A stretch of DNA of 64,000 nt from positions 124,001 to 188,000 of the forward strand of contig NZ_AP031573.1 of the NCBI RefSeq assembly GCF_041154745.1, written 5' to 3'. Source of the DNA: Flavobacterium sp. CFS9. Lineage in GTDB: Bacteria; Bacteroidota; Bacteroidia; Flavobacteriales; Flavobacteriaceae. Below, one piece after another: positions 26,184-36,400 of the stretch; within the stretch, counting starts at the first letter, position 1; every line of letters begins with the position of its first letter. Position numbers and translations under genes: made by a program. The notes below the pieces were generated by a model. The model was not told where the DNA came from. It ran no database searches and worked only from the letters and a program-made list of their open reading frames with translations.

Positions 26184-26756
26184 ATGCAATCAGAAAAACT
26201 CATACAATTACTAATCGATCAAACGAGAGATAGTATCAATCAGGCAGAGAAACTTAAGAATGACGATATACAAACCTTGACATGGAGAGAAGCGGCAACA
26301 TCATGGAACATTTTGGAATGCATGGAGCATTTGAATTTGTACAGTGACTATTACCTGCCTCAGATAAAAGACAAAATAAAAAACTCCAAAACCTCTTCTG
26401 ACACCCATTTTAAAAGCGGATTTTTGGGAGGCTACTTTGCCAAAAGCATGCTTCCTAAAGAAAAGCTGAACAAAATGAAAACTTTCAAGGACAAAAATCC
26501 ATTAAACTCTAAACTGGACAGGAGTGTAATCGATACATTCATCAACCAACAAGTTGAATTATTAACACTACTGGAACAAGCCAAAAATGTGAGTTTGAAT
26601 CGCATTAAAATCCCTACTTCTATATCCGGTTTACTAAGACTAAAACTGGGAGATACTTTTCAGTTTTTCATTCATCATATCCTGCGGCATCTGAAACAAA
26701 TCGACACTATAAAAGAGGCTATGAAAAAGACCGTTCCCGTACATGAACTTTCATAG
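26184..26756 (+). CDS. DinB-like (DinB_2) four-helix metal-binding family protein
   Basis: 190 residues, all-helical. It begins EKLIQLLIDQTRDSINQAEKL and has the DinB-type W-N-I-L-E-C-M-E-H-L-N first metal-ligand helix (His about 52). The second ligand pair is FFIHHILRHLKQI (about 165-177), the usual H-x-x-x-H. DinB superfamily proteins are thiol transferases or metal-dependent enzymes, or of unknown role; this one is not assignable. Its position after a Crp/Fnr gene and an FNR-like inverted repeat suggests regulation by that protein. Confidence 0.85.
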   Translation: MQSEKLIQLLIDQTRDSINQAEKLKNDDIQTLTWREAATSWNILECMEHLNLYSDYYLPQIKDKIKNSKTSSDTHFKSGFLGGYFAKSMLPKEKLNKMKTFKDKNPLNSKLDRSVIDTFINQQVELLTLLEQAKNVSLNRIKIPTSISGLLRLKLGDTFQFFIHHILRHLKQIDTIKEAMKKTVPVHELS

Positions 26757-26765
26757 CCTAAAAAA

Positions 26766-26816
26766 CGAAACCCCACTTACAAACGCAAATGGGGTTTCGA
26801 AAAAAAAAAAAAAAAA
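26766..26816 (-). terminator. Terminator of the secreted phosphatase gene, with adjacent poly-A tract
   Basis: Arms cgaaacccca (26766-26775) and tggggtttcg (26790-26799) form a 10-bp stem. On the minus strand the hairpin is followed by TTTTTT, so it serves the gene ending at 26818. A homopolymer of about 17 A (26800-26816) lies between stem and gene. Confidence 0.75.
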
Positions 26817-26817
26817 T

Positions 26818-29565
26818 CTACTTCACAATTAGTTTAGCCGTAAACAATTTACGGGAATGTATTTTTAGAATATAAACTCCTTTTGGTAAATCCTGATTGA
26901 TTAGAGAAAACTTATTATTGTTCACATTTTTCGTAGCATACAACAGCTTTCCTTCCATGCTGTAAATTTCTATTTCGTCAATAGGATATTCGGACTGAAT
27001 AAAGGTTTCTGTATCATTCTTTGTTGGATTTGGATACACTCTCAAACCGTTATCAATTTTAAATTCATCATTGTTAAGATGTGGATCGATAACTTCAAAA
27101 GAAACTCTGTTTGAAACTTCATTATAAGAATCGTTGGTAAACATTACCAAAAAGTATTTCCCTTTTTCTGTTGGTAATTCAGTAGCAGCAATATTCTTTG
27201 TTCCTTCAGAAAGCCCTTCGAAATAGGTGTAACTAACCAGTGGTTTTTCATTCGGATTATCTCCATCATGATAAATCCCCAACCAGTCTTTTACAATTCC
27301 AGGAGCATCTGTCCATGAAGCCGTAATCTGCTCGCCCAAATCATAAACCGGTTTATTGATCCATAATTCGGTAACAACCGCACCGACTTTAAAAAATACT
27401 TTGTTTCCAATCGGATTGAATCCATCCTGTAAATAATACTCGGCATAATAGTAGCCTTTTGGTAATCCTGTGAAAGACTTAGCATCTGCAACCGTTGTAA
27501 CATATTGCCAGCTTGTTGCTGTAACTCCGGATCCGGGATTAACTCCCATTCTGTAAATACCAATCCAGTCTTTGGCCAATTGTGGGCCATTTGTGTAACT
27601 AATAACAATAGGAGTTCCAACAGAATACTCGGTTTTATCCGTTGTTAAGGTTGGAACCGGTCCTACATAAAAGTACTTTCTAGGTGCAATTTCTGTATAG
27701 CCTCCATTTGAGAATATTGCGGCATAATAACGTCCTTTAGTCGCCAATCCGCTAGAGAAAGTGATAAATCCGCTGGCACTTCCGTCTGTATATTTCCAGG
27801 TCTGCGATGGCGAAGAACCTCCCGGAGTCTGTCCTTCTTTGTACAATCCGATCCAGGTTGAAGTACTGGACGGAGCATCCGTAAAATCAACTTTGATAGG
27901 CGCGTTCAACGCATAGGTCAAAGCATCTGTAACTATTGCTGTATTTACATTGTTACTTCCTGTAATGGTAAAAGTCTGAACATCACTCCATGGCGACCAT
28001 TCAAGATTACGATCTCTGTATCTTAGTTTCACATAGTATTTACCATTTGGAAGTGAATTAGATGCCAAATCCATTTTGGTAATATCTACGCCTAAATTAA
28101 TATTTACAGTTGAATCTTTCTTAGTGCCGTACTTTCCGTATAAATTTTCGAAATCTCGATACACTTCTTTCTTTACAATATCGAATGTTGGTGTCTGAGA
28201 AATCAAAAACTGACTGGTATTCAACTTCTCATCTGTAGTTGTAGTATAAGTCGATCCGGACACGGTTAGCGGCAATGTATTTGTCGCAGTAAAAGTATTC
28301 GTAATCGAAGGTTTGGCCGGTGCCGCTTTGTTTTTGTATCGATGAAATTCATCCATTAACTGGTTGTTCTTCCATTTATCAACACTTCCGATAGAATAGC
28401 TTTCAATATCCATTTTTCCGTTGGTCACGTCAATATCCACAATTTGGTAAATCCAGTTGCAGATGGTTTTCTGCACATCATCAAAATCCTGCTCTGTCGA
28501 AGATCCCCAATATTGATCCCAGGCTGTACCTCCCGAAATAATATTATAGGTAGGCGTATTTTTCAATTGTCCGCGGTGATACAAATGATGGTGCGCTCCA
28601 ATATGCATGGAATATTTTGGAGAAGTTACCAATAACGGTACAGCTGTATTACGAACCCAGGTCGAAATATCGCCCACGTATTGTTCTGCCTGATAAGGTC
28701 TGTGACTTAACGAGAAAATCCAGTCTACCGTAGGATCGGCGTTTGCTGCCGTAATAACCTGCTGTAACCAGCTTAGCTGTGCTGCACCCGTATGTTCTGA
28801 ACTCAAACTGATAAACAAAACATTACCCGCTTGCTGTGCATAATAATTCTCTGTTCCTGACGAAATTCCTTTGTACGAAAGTTCACTGATGTAAAAATGA
28901 TCGTAATAAGAGTTCATTCCCAAGGTTCCGTAAGTTTCATGGTTTCCAACTGTGGTCTGAATAGGTATATTCCCCGATAAACCTCTGTTCTTCTTAAAAT
29001 GAACATTTTCATAATGATCTAAAGTTCCCACATCGACCTGATCTCCCACCATAAAAGTCATCGAGATATTATCATCCGGAGATAAATTTTTCCCCCATTT
29101 CTGTCTTATTTTTCTTTTGGCAGCTGACACTAAAGAATCGTAACGCGGAACGGCTTTCAATTGATTGTCCCCCATAATCAAAAAACGAATATGTCCATCA
29201 GCTGTGGCAGCTTGTCCCGGATTGGGTAATGTTTTAAAAGAATAAACCGAAGACACATCTGCTCCGGTTTTTATTCTGTAGAAATATTTTGTGTTAGGCG
29301 AAAGGTTCGTCAGCTTCGCACTATGATAGAAATAATTTCCCGGATAACCCGAATCTGTAAAAACATTTGTATTACCGGTTACAGTAACATTTAGACTAGA
29401 TGCTGTCGTTCCGTACTCTACAATAGATTCCGGATTACTCTCTGTTTTCCAGTTCACATAAATCGATGTTGGTGTCGCATTTTGCAGATAAGGAAATAAA
29501 TTTTGTGCTTTTGAAGTATAACTGAACCCCAGCAGCAACATAAATAATAAGTAAAGTTTTTTCAT
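26818..29565 (-). CDS. Secreted purple-acid-phosphatase-like metallophosphoesterase with T9SS type A sorting domain
   Basis: 915 residues. Signal peptide MKKLYLLFMLLLGFSYTSKA before Q. An FN3-like N-terminal domain (about 25-110; PTSIYVNWKTESNPESIVEYG) is of the purple acid phosphatase type. A calcineurin-like phosphoesterase domain (about 120-390) has FLIMGDNQ, MVGDQVDVG, TVGNHETYG, SLSHRPYQ and GAHHHLYHRG. An FN3-like linker follows, then three beta-sandwich modules (about 545-830), each with W-I/L-G-I/L-Y. The C-terminus, LRVYPNPTKN to K-L-I-V-K, is a T9SS type A sorting signal. Likely an extracellular phosphomonoesterase or phosphodiesterase. Single gene with its own promoter and terminator. 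Confidence 0.9.
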   Translation of the reverse strand: MKKLYLLFMLLLGFSYTSKAQNLFPYLQNATPTSIYVNWKTESNPESIVEYGTTASSLNVTVTGNTNVFTDSGYPGNYFYHSAKLTNLSPNTKYFYRIKTGADVSSVYSFKTLPNPGQAATADGHIRFLIMGDNQLKAVPRYDSLVSAAKRKIRQKWGKNLSPDDNISMTFMVGDQVDVGTLDHYENVHFKKNRGLSGNIPIQTTVGNHETYGTLGMNSYYDHFYISELSYKGISSGTENYYAQQAGNVLFISLSSEHTGAAQLSWLQQVITAANADPTVDWIFSLSHRPYQAEQYVGDISTWVRNTAVPLLVTSPKYSMHIGAHHHLYHRGQLKNTPTYNIISGGTAWDQYWGSSTEQDFDDVQKTICNWIYQIVDIDVTNGKMDIESYSIGSVDKWKNNQLMDEFHRYKNKAAPAKPSITNTFTATNTLPLTVSGSTYTTTTDEKLNTSQFLISQTPTFDIVKKEVYRDFENLYGKYGTKKDSTVNINLGVDITKMDLASNSLPNGKYYVKLRYRDRNLEWSPWSDVQTFTITGSNNVNTAIVTDALTYALNAPIKVDFTDAPSSTSTWIGLYKEGQTPGGSSPSQTWKYTDGSASGFITFSSGLATKGRYYAAIFSNGGYTEIAPRKYFYVGPVPTLTTDKTEYSVGTPIVISYTNGPQLAKDWIGIYRMGVNPGSGVTATSWQYVTTVADAKSFTGLPKGYYYAEYYLQDGFNPIGNKVFFKVGAVVTELWINKPVYDLGEQITASWTDAPGIVKDWLGIYHDGDNPNEKPLVSYTYFEGLSEGTKNIAATELPTEKGKYFLVMFTNDSYNEVSNRVSFEVIDPHLNNDEFKIDNGLRVYPNPTKNDTETFIQSEYPIDEIEIYSMEGKLLYATKNVNNNKFSLINQDLPKGVYILKIHSRKLFTAKLIVK

Positions 29566-29587
29566 ACGTTTTTTTGTTTAGACCGAA

Positions 29588-29610
29588 CAAAAGTATTGTA
29601 CGAAAACGTA
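29588..29610 (-). promoter_or_regulatory. -7 element (TACTTTTG) with adjacent TACG-AAAA-CGTA inverted repeat
   Basis: Minus-strand TACTTTTG at 29588-29595 matches TANNTTTG, 22 nt before the phosphatase ATG. Four bases upstream (29599-29610) is TACGAAAACGTA, with TACG/CGTA arms. Its core ACGAAAACGT also occurs in the LacI-like sites near 47985 and 48141. A repressor site is plausible but unproven. Confidence 0.4.
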
Positions 29611-29883
29611 ATAGCTTTTAAGAAAACATTACCTTTCCCTTATCTTTACCTCTCTTTATTGTTAACTCATTCAACTGTTTACTCCATTATTTTCAACAAC
29701 TATAATTTAGATTTTATACCCTCAAAATGCCGAATCAATTGAGTCGATGATTGTTTTTAAGAGCTTAAATCATAGAACTTTTCCATTAAATTGTGTAAGG
29801 TATTTTTTATTAGTTGATGTAATTTTAACTTATACCGATTAAAACTTTTCGATTATTTTAAAAAACACTTAAACATCAAGGTC

Positions 29884-30057
29884 ATGCAAAATAGAATCCA
29901 ACGTTTGTTAATGGTATTTGTACTATTATTTTCATTTACGAGCTGTGAAGTCATCGGCGACATTTTTAAAGCCGGAATGGGCTTTGGTATCTTTATCGTC
30001 ATTTTTATAATTGCGATAATTATCTTCATTCTCGCCAAAGTGTTTGGTAAAAAATAA
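29884..30057 (+). CDS. Small membrane-anchored lipoprotein-like protein
   Basis: 57 residues, ATG at 29884, TAA at 30055-30057. The N-terminal hydrophobic stretch LLMVFVLLFSFTSC ends in a lipobox-like F-T-S-C. Then E-V-I-G-D-I-F-K-A-G-M-G precedes a second strongly hydrophobic segment (FGIFIVIFIIAIIIFILA) and a basic tail K-V-F-G-K-K. I recall similar 55-60-residue proteins as widespread in Flavobacteria, often mislabelled phosphatidate cytidylyltransferase. It is monocistronic, with a hairpin terminator just after. Function unknown. Confidence 0.7.
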   Translation: MQNRIQRLLMVFVLLFSFTSCEVIGDIFKAGMGFGIFIVIFIIAIIIFILAKVFGKK

Positions 30058-30064
30058 ACAAAAA

Positions 30065-30093
30065 AAATCCCGTTCAGCTAGCGAACGGGATTT
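30065..30093. terminator. Bidirectional terminator between small lipoprotein and ABC-F genes
   Basis: Arms aatcccgttc (30066-30075) and gaacgggatt (30083-30092) pair perfectly around a 7-nt loop. On the minus strand it is followed by TTTTTTTT, suiting the ABC-F gene; on the plus strand a weaker T-rich tail follows. Confidence 0.85.
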
Positions 30094-30114
30094 CTCTTAT
30101 TATAAATTATAAAA

Positions 30115-31931
<1,817 letters not shown>

Positions 31932-32699
31932 CTATCTGCTTTCTTTTGCCAGAGCAACTTCTAAACTCTCAAAATTAGGAAGCACTTTAGCGATTAAACC
32001 TTCTTTATTCAGAATAAAATGTGTTGGAAATGAATTTAACTGCAAGGCTTCATTCATGTATACTTTCATATCAGGAATAACGGAATAGGACAATGGTTTT
32101 CTTGCCAGAAATGTTTTTAACTGCGTGGCAGAATCTTCTGCAAGACTTACAAACAGGATGTCTTTTCTGTCTTTGTATTCCGAGGCTAATTTGTTGACTT
32201 GCGGAAATTCTCTGATACAGGGTGTGCAATGAATGTACCAGCATTTGATGACAACTATCTTTCCTTTCATCGATTCGTTTGAAACCAGATTGCCTTCTAA
32301 ATCTTTAAAAGAAAATGGTGGAAAAGCAGTTCCTTCCATTTTATAGTTTTTAAGAGCATCAAAACCTATTTGGTTCATCGTTGCTTTTATACTGGTATCT
32401 GAATTGGGCTGAATTTCGAATAATTTATAAACATACATTCTGGGTTCTGATTCTAATCGAATTGGAATGAAACTTCCGTTTGCCAGCTGATCTAAAAAAG
32501 TTTCTTTTGAAATTTCTTTTGAAGAATCAAAAGCGATAAAATCTCTTGAAAGCATGATTTTTTTACTTTGATAGGCAGACCAGTCACTAAAGTTTTTTTG
32601 AATTTGAATAGGATCAACTTCGGGTTCTCCGAATTTTGTCTGAGCTGTGACTGTAATCGAAATTATAAATAAAACGAAGAGATCTATTATTTTTTGCAT
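31932..32699 (-). CDS. TlpA-like thioredoxin family protein, exported
   Basis: 255 residues. Signal peptide MQKIIDLFVLFIISITVTA before Q. A poorly conserved N-terminal half (about 20-130) is followed by a thioredoxin-like AhpC/TSA domain (about 135-250): FSFKDLEGNLVSNESMKGK, IKCWYIHCTPCIREFPQ with redox motif C-T-P-C, and the cis-proline segment S-F-P-T-H-F-I-L-N. TlpA/ResA-type proteins reduce disulfides in the periplasm, for example in cytochrome c maturation. Partner unknown. No operon partner: repeat DNA follows, and it has its own -7 box at 32725. Confidence 0.88.
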   Translation of the reverse strand: MQKIIDLFVLFIISITVTAQTKFGEPEVDPIQIQKNFSDWSAYQSKKIMLSRDFIAFDSSKEISKETFLDQLANGSFIPIRLESEPRMYVYKLFEIQPNSDTSIKATMNQIGFDALKNYKMEGTAFPPFSFKDLEGNLVSNESMKGKIVVIKCWYIHCTPCIREFPQVNKLASEYKDRKDILFVSLAEDSATQLKTFLARKPLSYSVIPDMKVYMNEALQLNSFPTHFILNKEGLIAKVLPNFESLEVALAKESR

Positions 32700-32724
32700 G
32701 ACTTTTTAATGAATTTATAAAATT

Positions 32725-32732
32725 CAAAAGTA
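32725..32732 (-). promoter_or_regulatory. -7 promoter element (TACTTTTG) of the TlpA-like gene
   Basis: Minus-strand TACTTTTG matches TANNTTTG, 25 nt upstream of the ATG at 32699. Confidence 0.5.
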
Positions 32733-32820
32733 CTTAAAATTCAATTTTGACATCAGAAAAAAACTAAATACTAAAATCTATCAATAGAAAATTTGTTCAA
32801 AAAAATTCCTAACCGCTCTA

Positions 32821-33186
32821 TTATTCTTTATCCTTTTCATCAAGTTTGTTTCTCAAATAAGCAACTTCATCTTTTAAAGCATTTATTTGTTCTTTGTAAA
32901 GTGCCCTCTCTTTATCGAAATGAGTTTTAAAATTATTTAATTCCTCTTCGCTTTTCATCAAAGTAACCTGAGTGGAACTAAATAATTCATTCTCATGAAA
33001 ATTGACCACATAACTCATTTCAAGATTTAAGACTAAAGAAATTTTCTGCAATTTATCAAGACTAACTTTTGTTTTCCCCGTTTCCATATCTGAATACGCT
33101 GCCTGAGATATCTCTAACAAGTCAGCCATATATTGCTGAGAATAACCTTTAATAACCCTAATCTTTCTTACATTTTCCCCAATCAT
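32821..33186 (-). CDS. XRE-family helix-turn-helix protein with C-terminal coiled coil
   Basis: 121 residues. Residues 1-65 are a Cro/C1-type helix-turn-helix: NVRKIRVIKGYSQQYMADLL, I-S-Q-A-A-Y-S-D-M-E-T-G-K-T-K-V, then L-x-K-I-S-x-V-L-N-L. Residues about 80-121 form a charged coiled coil (EELNNFKTHFDKERALYKEQ, then L-K-D-E-V-A-Y-L-R-N-K-L-D-E-K). The protein should bind DNA, probably as a dimer through the coiled coil. Targets unknown. No toxin-like or phage partner is adjacent. The chiA terminator lies upstream. Confidence 0.85.
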   Translation of the reverse strand: MIGENVRKIRVIKGYSQQYMADLLEISQAAYSDMETGKTKVSLDKLQKISLVLNLEMSYVVNFHENELFSSTQVTLMKSEEELNNFKTHFDKERALYKEQINALKDEVAYLRNKLDEKDKE

Positions 33187-33286
33187 TATTTTTTTTCTTT
33201 AAAAATAAGAAATTATTTACAATACAGGTTCGCGAGAATAAATTTTAAATATTCGATAAAGCTTATAAATTATAAATTCAAAAGAC

Positions 33287-33320
33287 AATAAAAAAACCCG
33301 ACAATACAATTGTCGGGTTT
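33287..33320 (-). terminator. Terminator downstream of chiA
   Basis: Arms aaacccgacaat (33294-33305) and attgtcgggttt (33309-33320) around a 3-nt loop. On the minus strand a T-run follows. It lies about 160 bp after the chitinase stop; the DNA between (33321-33477) shows no gene. Confidence 0.8.
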
Positions 33321-33477
33321 ATAATGCGCTTCCTTCAGGTGAAAACCAAATAACAAATCACCTCAATTTGCAGCATTTATTCGAAATAAAAATTAGATTA
33401 AAAAATAAATAACCAAACTCAATTTTAACCATTCCAACTTTTTATTTCTGTTTTTTTCATTCTTCCATACTGTCCTT

Positions 33478-36400
33478 TTAGTTCAAAAAGTTCATTACTT
33501 TGAATGATTTTTTATTTCCTGCTTTATCCGTCACCACTACTAAAAATAGCTGTTTGGTAGTAAAGCTGTAATTATGAAGCACAACTTCTTTATTCTGCTG
33601 AACATTTCTATGACTTACCAATGGTTGTCCGATGGTATTGAAAACTTCTACCTTAGCAATATCTTCAGAGTCAGTTGTCACCAGTAAAGCATCGTTTTTA
33701 AAGTAAGCGATAGTCGTGCTTTTCGTTTCGATTCCTTCAGGTAATGCCCTTGCAGCTGTCTGTCCTGCAAAATAAGCGGCATACGCTTTAGATAATTCGG
33801 CTGAATTACCACAAGAAGAAAAATCCCAGTTTACAGACCAAGTCATTAAACCTCTCAAAGCAGGATATGGTCCGCCTGGCTGCATCGTGTAGGTTCTTCC
33901 TGAGAAAGTAGTTCCGGTTCTTAAATAATGCATTGCGTTAATTCCTTCTGTCGGCGTTAAAAAACCACTTCCTGCTGCACTTGGACAAGCCGGTAATGCA
34001 ATAAGGACTTTTGAAGGTGGTAAACCGTCAAAACGCATTCCTGTTGTACCAATGTTGTACCCTTTTATTATCATATCGGTTAGTGCTGTTACCATGTTTG
34101 CTTTTTTAGCTGAACCATAATATTGACCGTCTAATCCGTTTTCTCCTCCTGTATTATACAATTGTACGGCTAACAAATCCAATTCATTACGTAAGTTTTG
34201 AATGATTGGAAGGAACGAACCAAAAGTATCATTATAAGTAGAATATCCTCCTTGTACATATTGTGTTTCCGGAGCTGCAGTTAATAAAAATCCAGGTCCA
34301 TAGTGAGCTTTTAATTCTTTGAAAGCATCTACTACATTTTTTAATCTTGGATAAGCAGAAATACCCGCATAAGAAATATCTCTTAAACCTCCTGCACTAA
34401 AATTCATCGATCCACCTTCAAAATCGATATCAACTCCATCAAATTGATACTCGTCAATAATTGCTTTCAGACCATTAACAAAAATATTTTTTTGAGTTAC
34501 ATTTTCTAAAACAACATGACCGTTTTGACCTCCAATAGAAACAATAACAGGAACGCCGCTATCTCTTAAGGATTTGATATCATTTTTCAATAATTGTTTA
34601 TTGAAAACACCATTGGTCAAATATCTGGCATCATTTGTAGTTAATACCGGAGTATAACCATCACGATTAACCGTTTCTACGAAAGCATAATCTACTACGT
34701 TAAACTTACTTCCTACCATTTGAGAAAAATATAAAAACGGAGCACCGGCATTTTCCCAGGAATGTGCATATCCTAAAATAATATTAGTGGAGGGAAGCGG
34801 AATAAACCTAGTTCCAGTTTTAGTTATTTTAATGGTATTGTTTAATGTAGATACAGCCGCTTTATTATCAGTTGCTTTGATTACAACCGGATAATCCTGA
34901 TAAGCAGTTGGTGTAAAATTATAGGTATAGGTATTATTTGTGCCAGCTGTCATGTTGAATGTTCCTCCATTGATTGTAATCGTAACACCTGAAACCGAAC
35001 CGTCACTATCTACAGCTGTAACCGTAATTGGCACAACCTGAAAAGGATCTTGCGTAATAGTAGTGTTCGTCGGTGCATTCCAGGTAATTACAGGCAATGA
35101 ATTAGGGCAATTTGTCCCTGAACATTGTAAAGCAAACGTTTTTGTATTTTCGGCAGTCGTACCACTTGATGCAGTTACGGTTGCTTTTAATGTATAATTT
35201 TTGTTGAAATCAGCTAAAACCGGTGTCCAGTTTGCTACGTATTCTGTTCCAGAAAGCGCTGCTGTAATATTTTGTCCGTTGATATTGAATACCACTGACG
35301 AAATAGTTAAGCTGGCATCTACACTTGCAGTTGCTTTTAGCTGTATAGCAGTTCCCGGAGCAATAGCTACTGTCGCAGCTGAAGGCGCAGTAATGGTAAC
35401 CTGAGGTGGTGTAACCGCGTTTTTGTTGAAATTATAAACCGTTGGTGTTGTTGGCATTGCAAAATTTGCCAGATTATTTGGGAAGTAACTCACTTCACCA
35501 TTTTGCCAAGAATTTAATTTCAAACTTAAAACTTGTGTATAACCCGCTGTAACGGTATTGTCATAACTGAAATTCCCCTGAGCATCTGTTGTTGCTAAAA
35601 CGCTTTTCCATGGGTGAGTATTATCAGTCCAAGGCACAACAAGTTCTACTTTTGCATTTGCAACCGGTGCTGTACCATTTTTAACAGTTCCGCTAATTAG
35701 ATTAGCACTTACCAAATTTTGCGTAAAGTCAAGTGTTTTGTTACCAGACTCTGTTGTTGAAACTGCTGAAACCGGAGTAAATGTCAGGTTCGTTTTAGCA
35801 ACAGATACCTTATAATCTGATCCTGAAGTTAAACCTGCAAAAGAATAAGCTCCATTTTTATCTGTTGTAGCCGTTAAAACTGTAGTACCTGAAACTGCCG
35901 AAACTGTAGCTCCTGATACCGGAGTGGTTCCGTTTAGCACTTTTCCGCTCATTGCATAAGAGGACGTTCTTGCAGTAGCAGCCGTATTGAAATTATAAAC
36001 TGTAGGACTTGCCGGAACAGCAAAACTAGTCAGATTATTTGGAAAATAATTAACGTCGTTATTTTGCCACGCATTCAATTTCAAACTTGAAATAGTCGTA
36101 TATCCGTCTACAACTGAATTGGCAAAGCTATAATTTCCTTGCGCATCCGTAGTCGCTAAAACGCTTTTCCATCCATGAGCATTATCAGTCCAAGGTAAAA
36201 CGATTTCTACTTTAGCTCCTGCAACTGGAGCTGTACCGTTTTTAACCGTACCGCTAATCTTATTGGTTCCAACGTTATACTCCGTTAAATTTAAAGTTTT
36301 GTTGGCTATTAAGTTGGTATAAATTGTTGAAGCTGGCGTATAAGTTTTTCCTGTAGCTGAGGCTGATATTGTATAATCTAAACCAGATGGAAGACTTAGT

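Noticed and set aside
26800..26816. Run of about 17 A as a phase-variation tract
   Set aside because: It lies outside any coding sequence or promoter, between a terminator and a stop codon, so length change would have little effect. Its length may be a sequencing artefact.
32821..33186. XRE protein as antitoxin or phage repressor
   Set aside because: No adjacent toxin, integrase or phage gene; neighbours are the chiA terminator and a TlpA-like gene.
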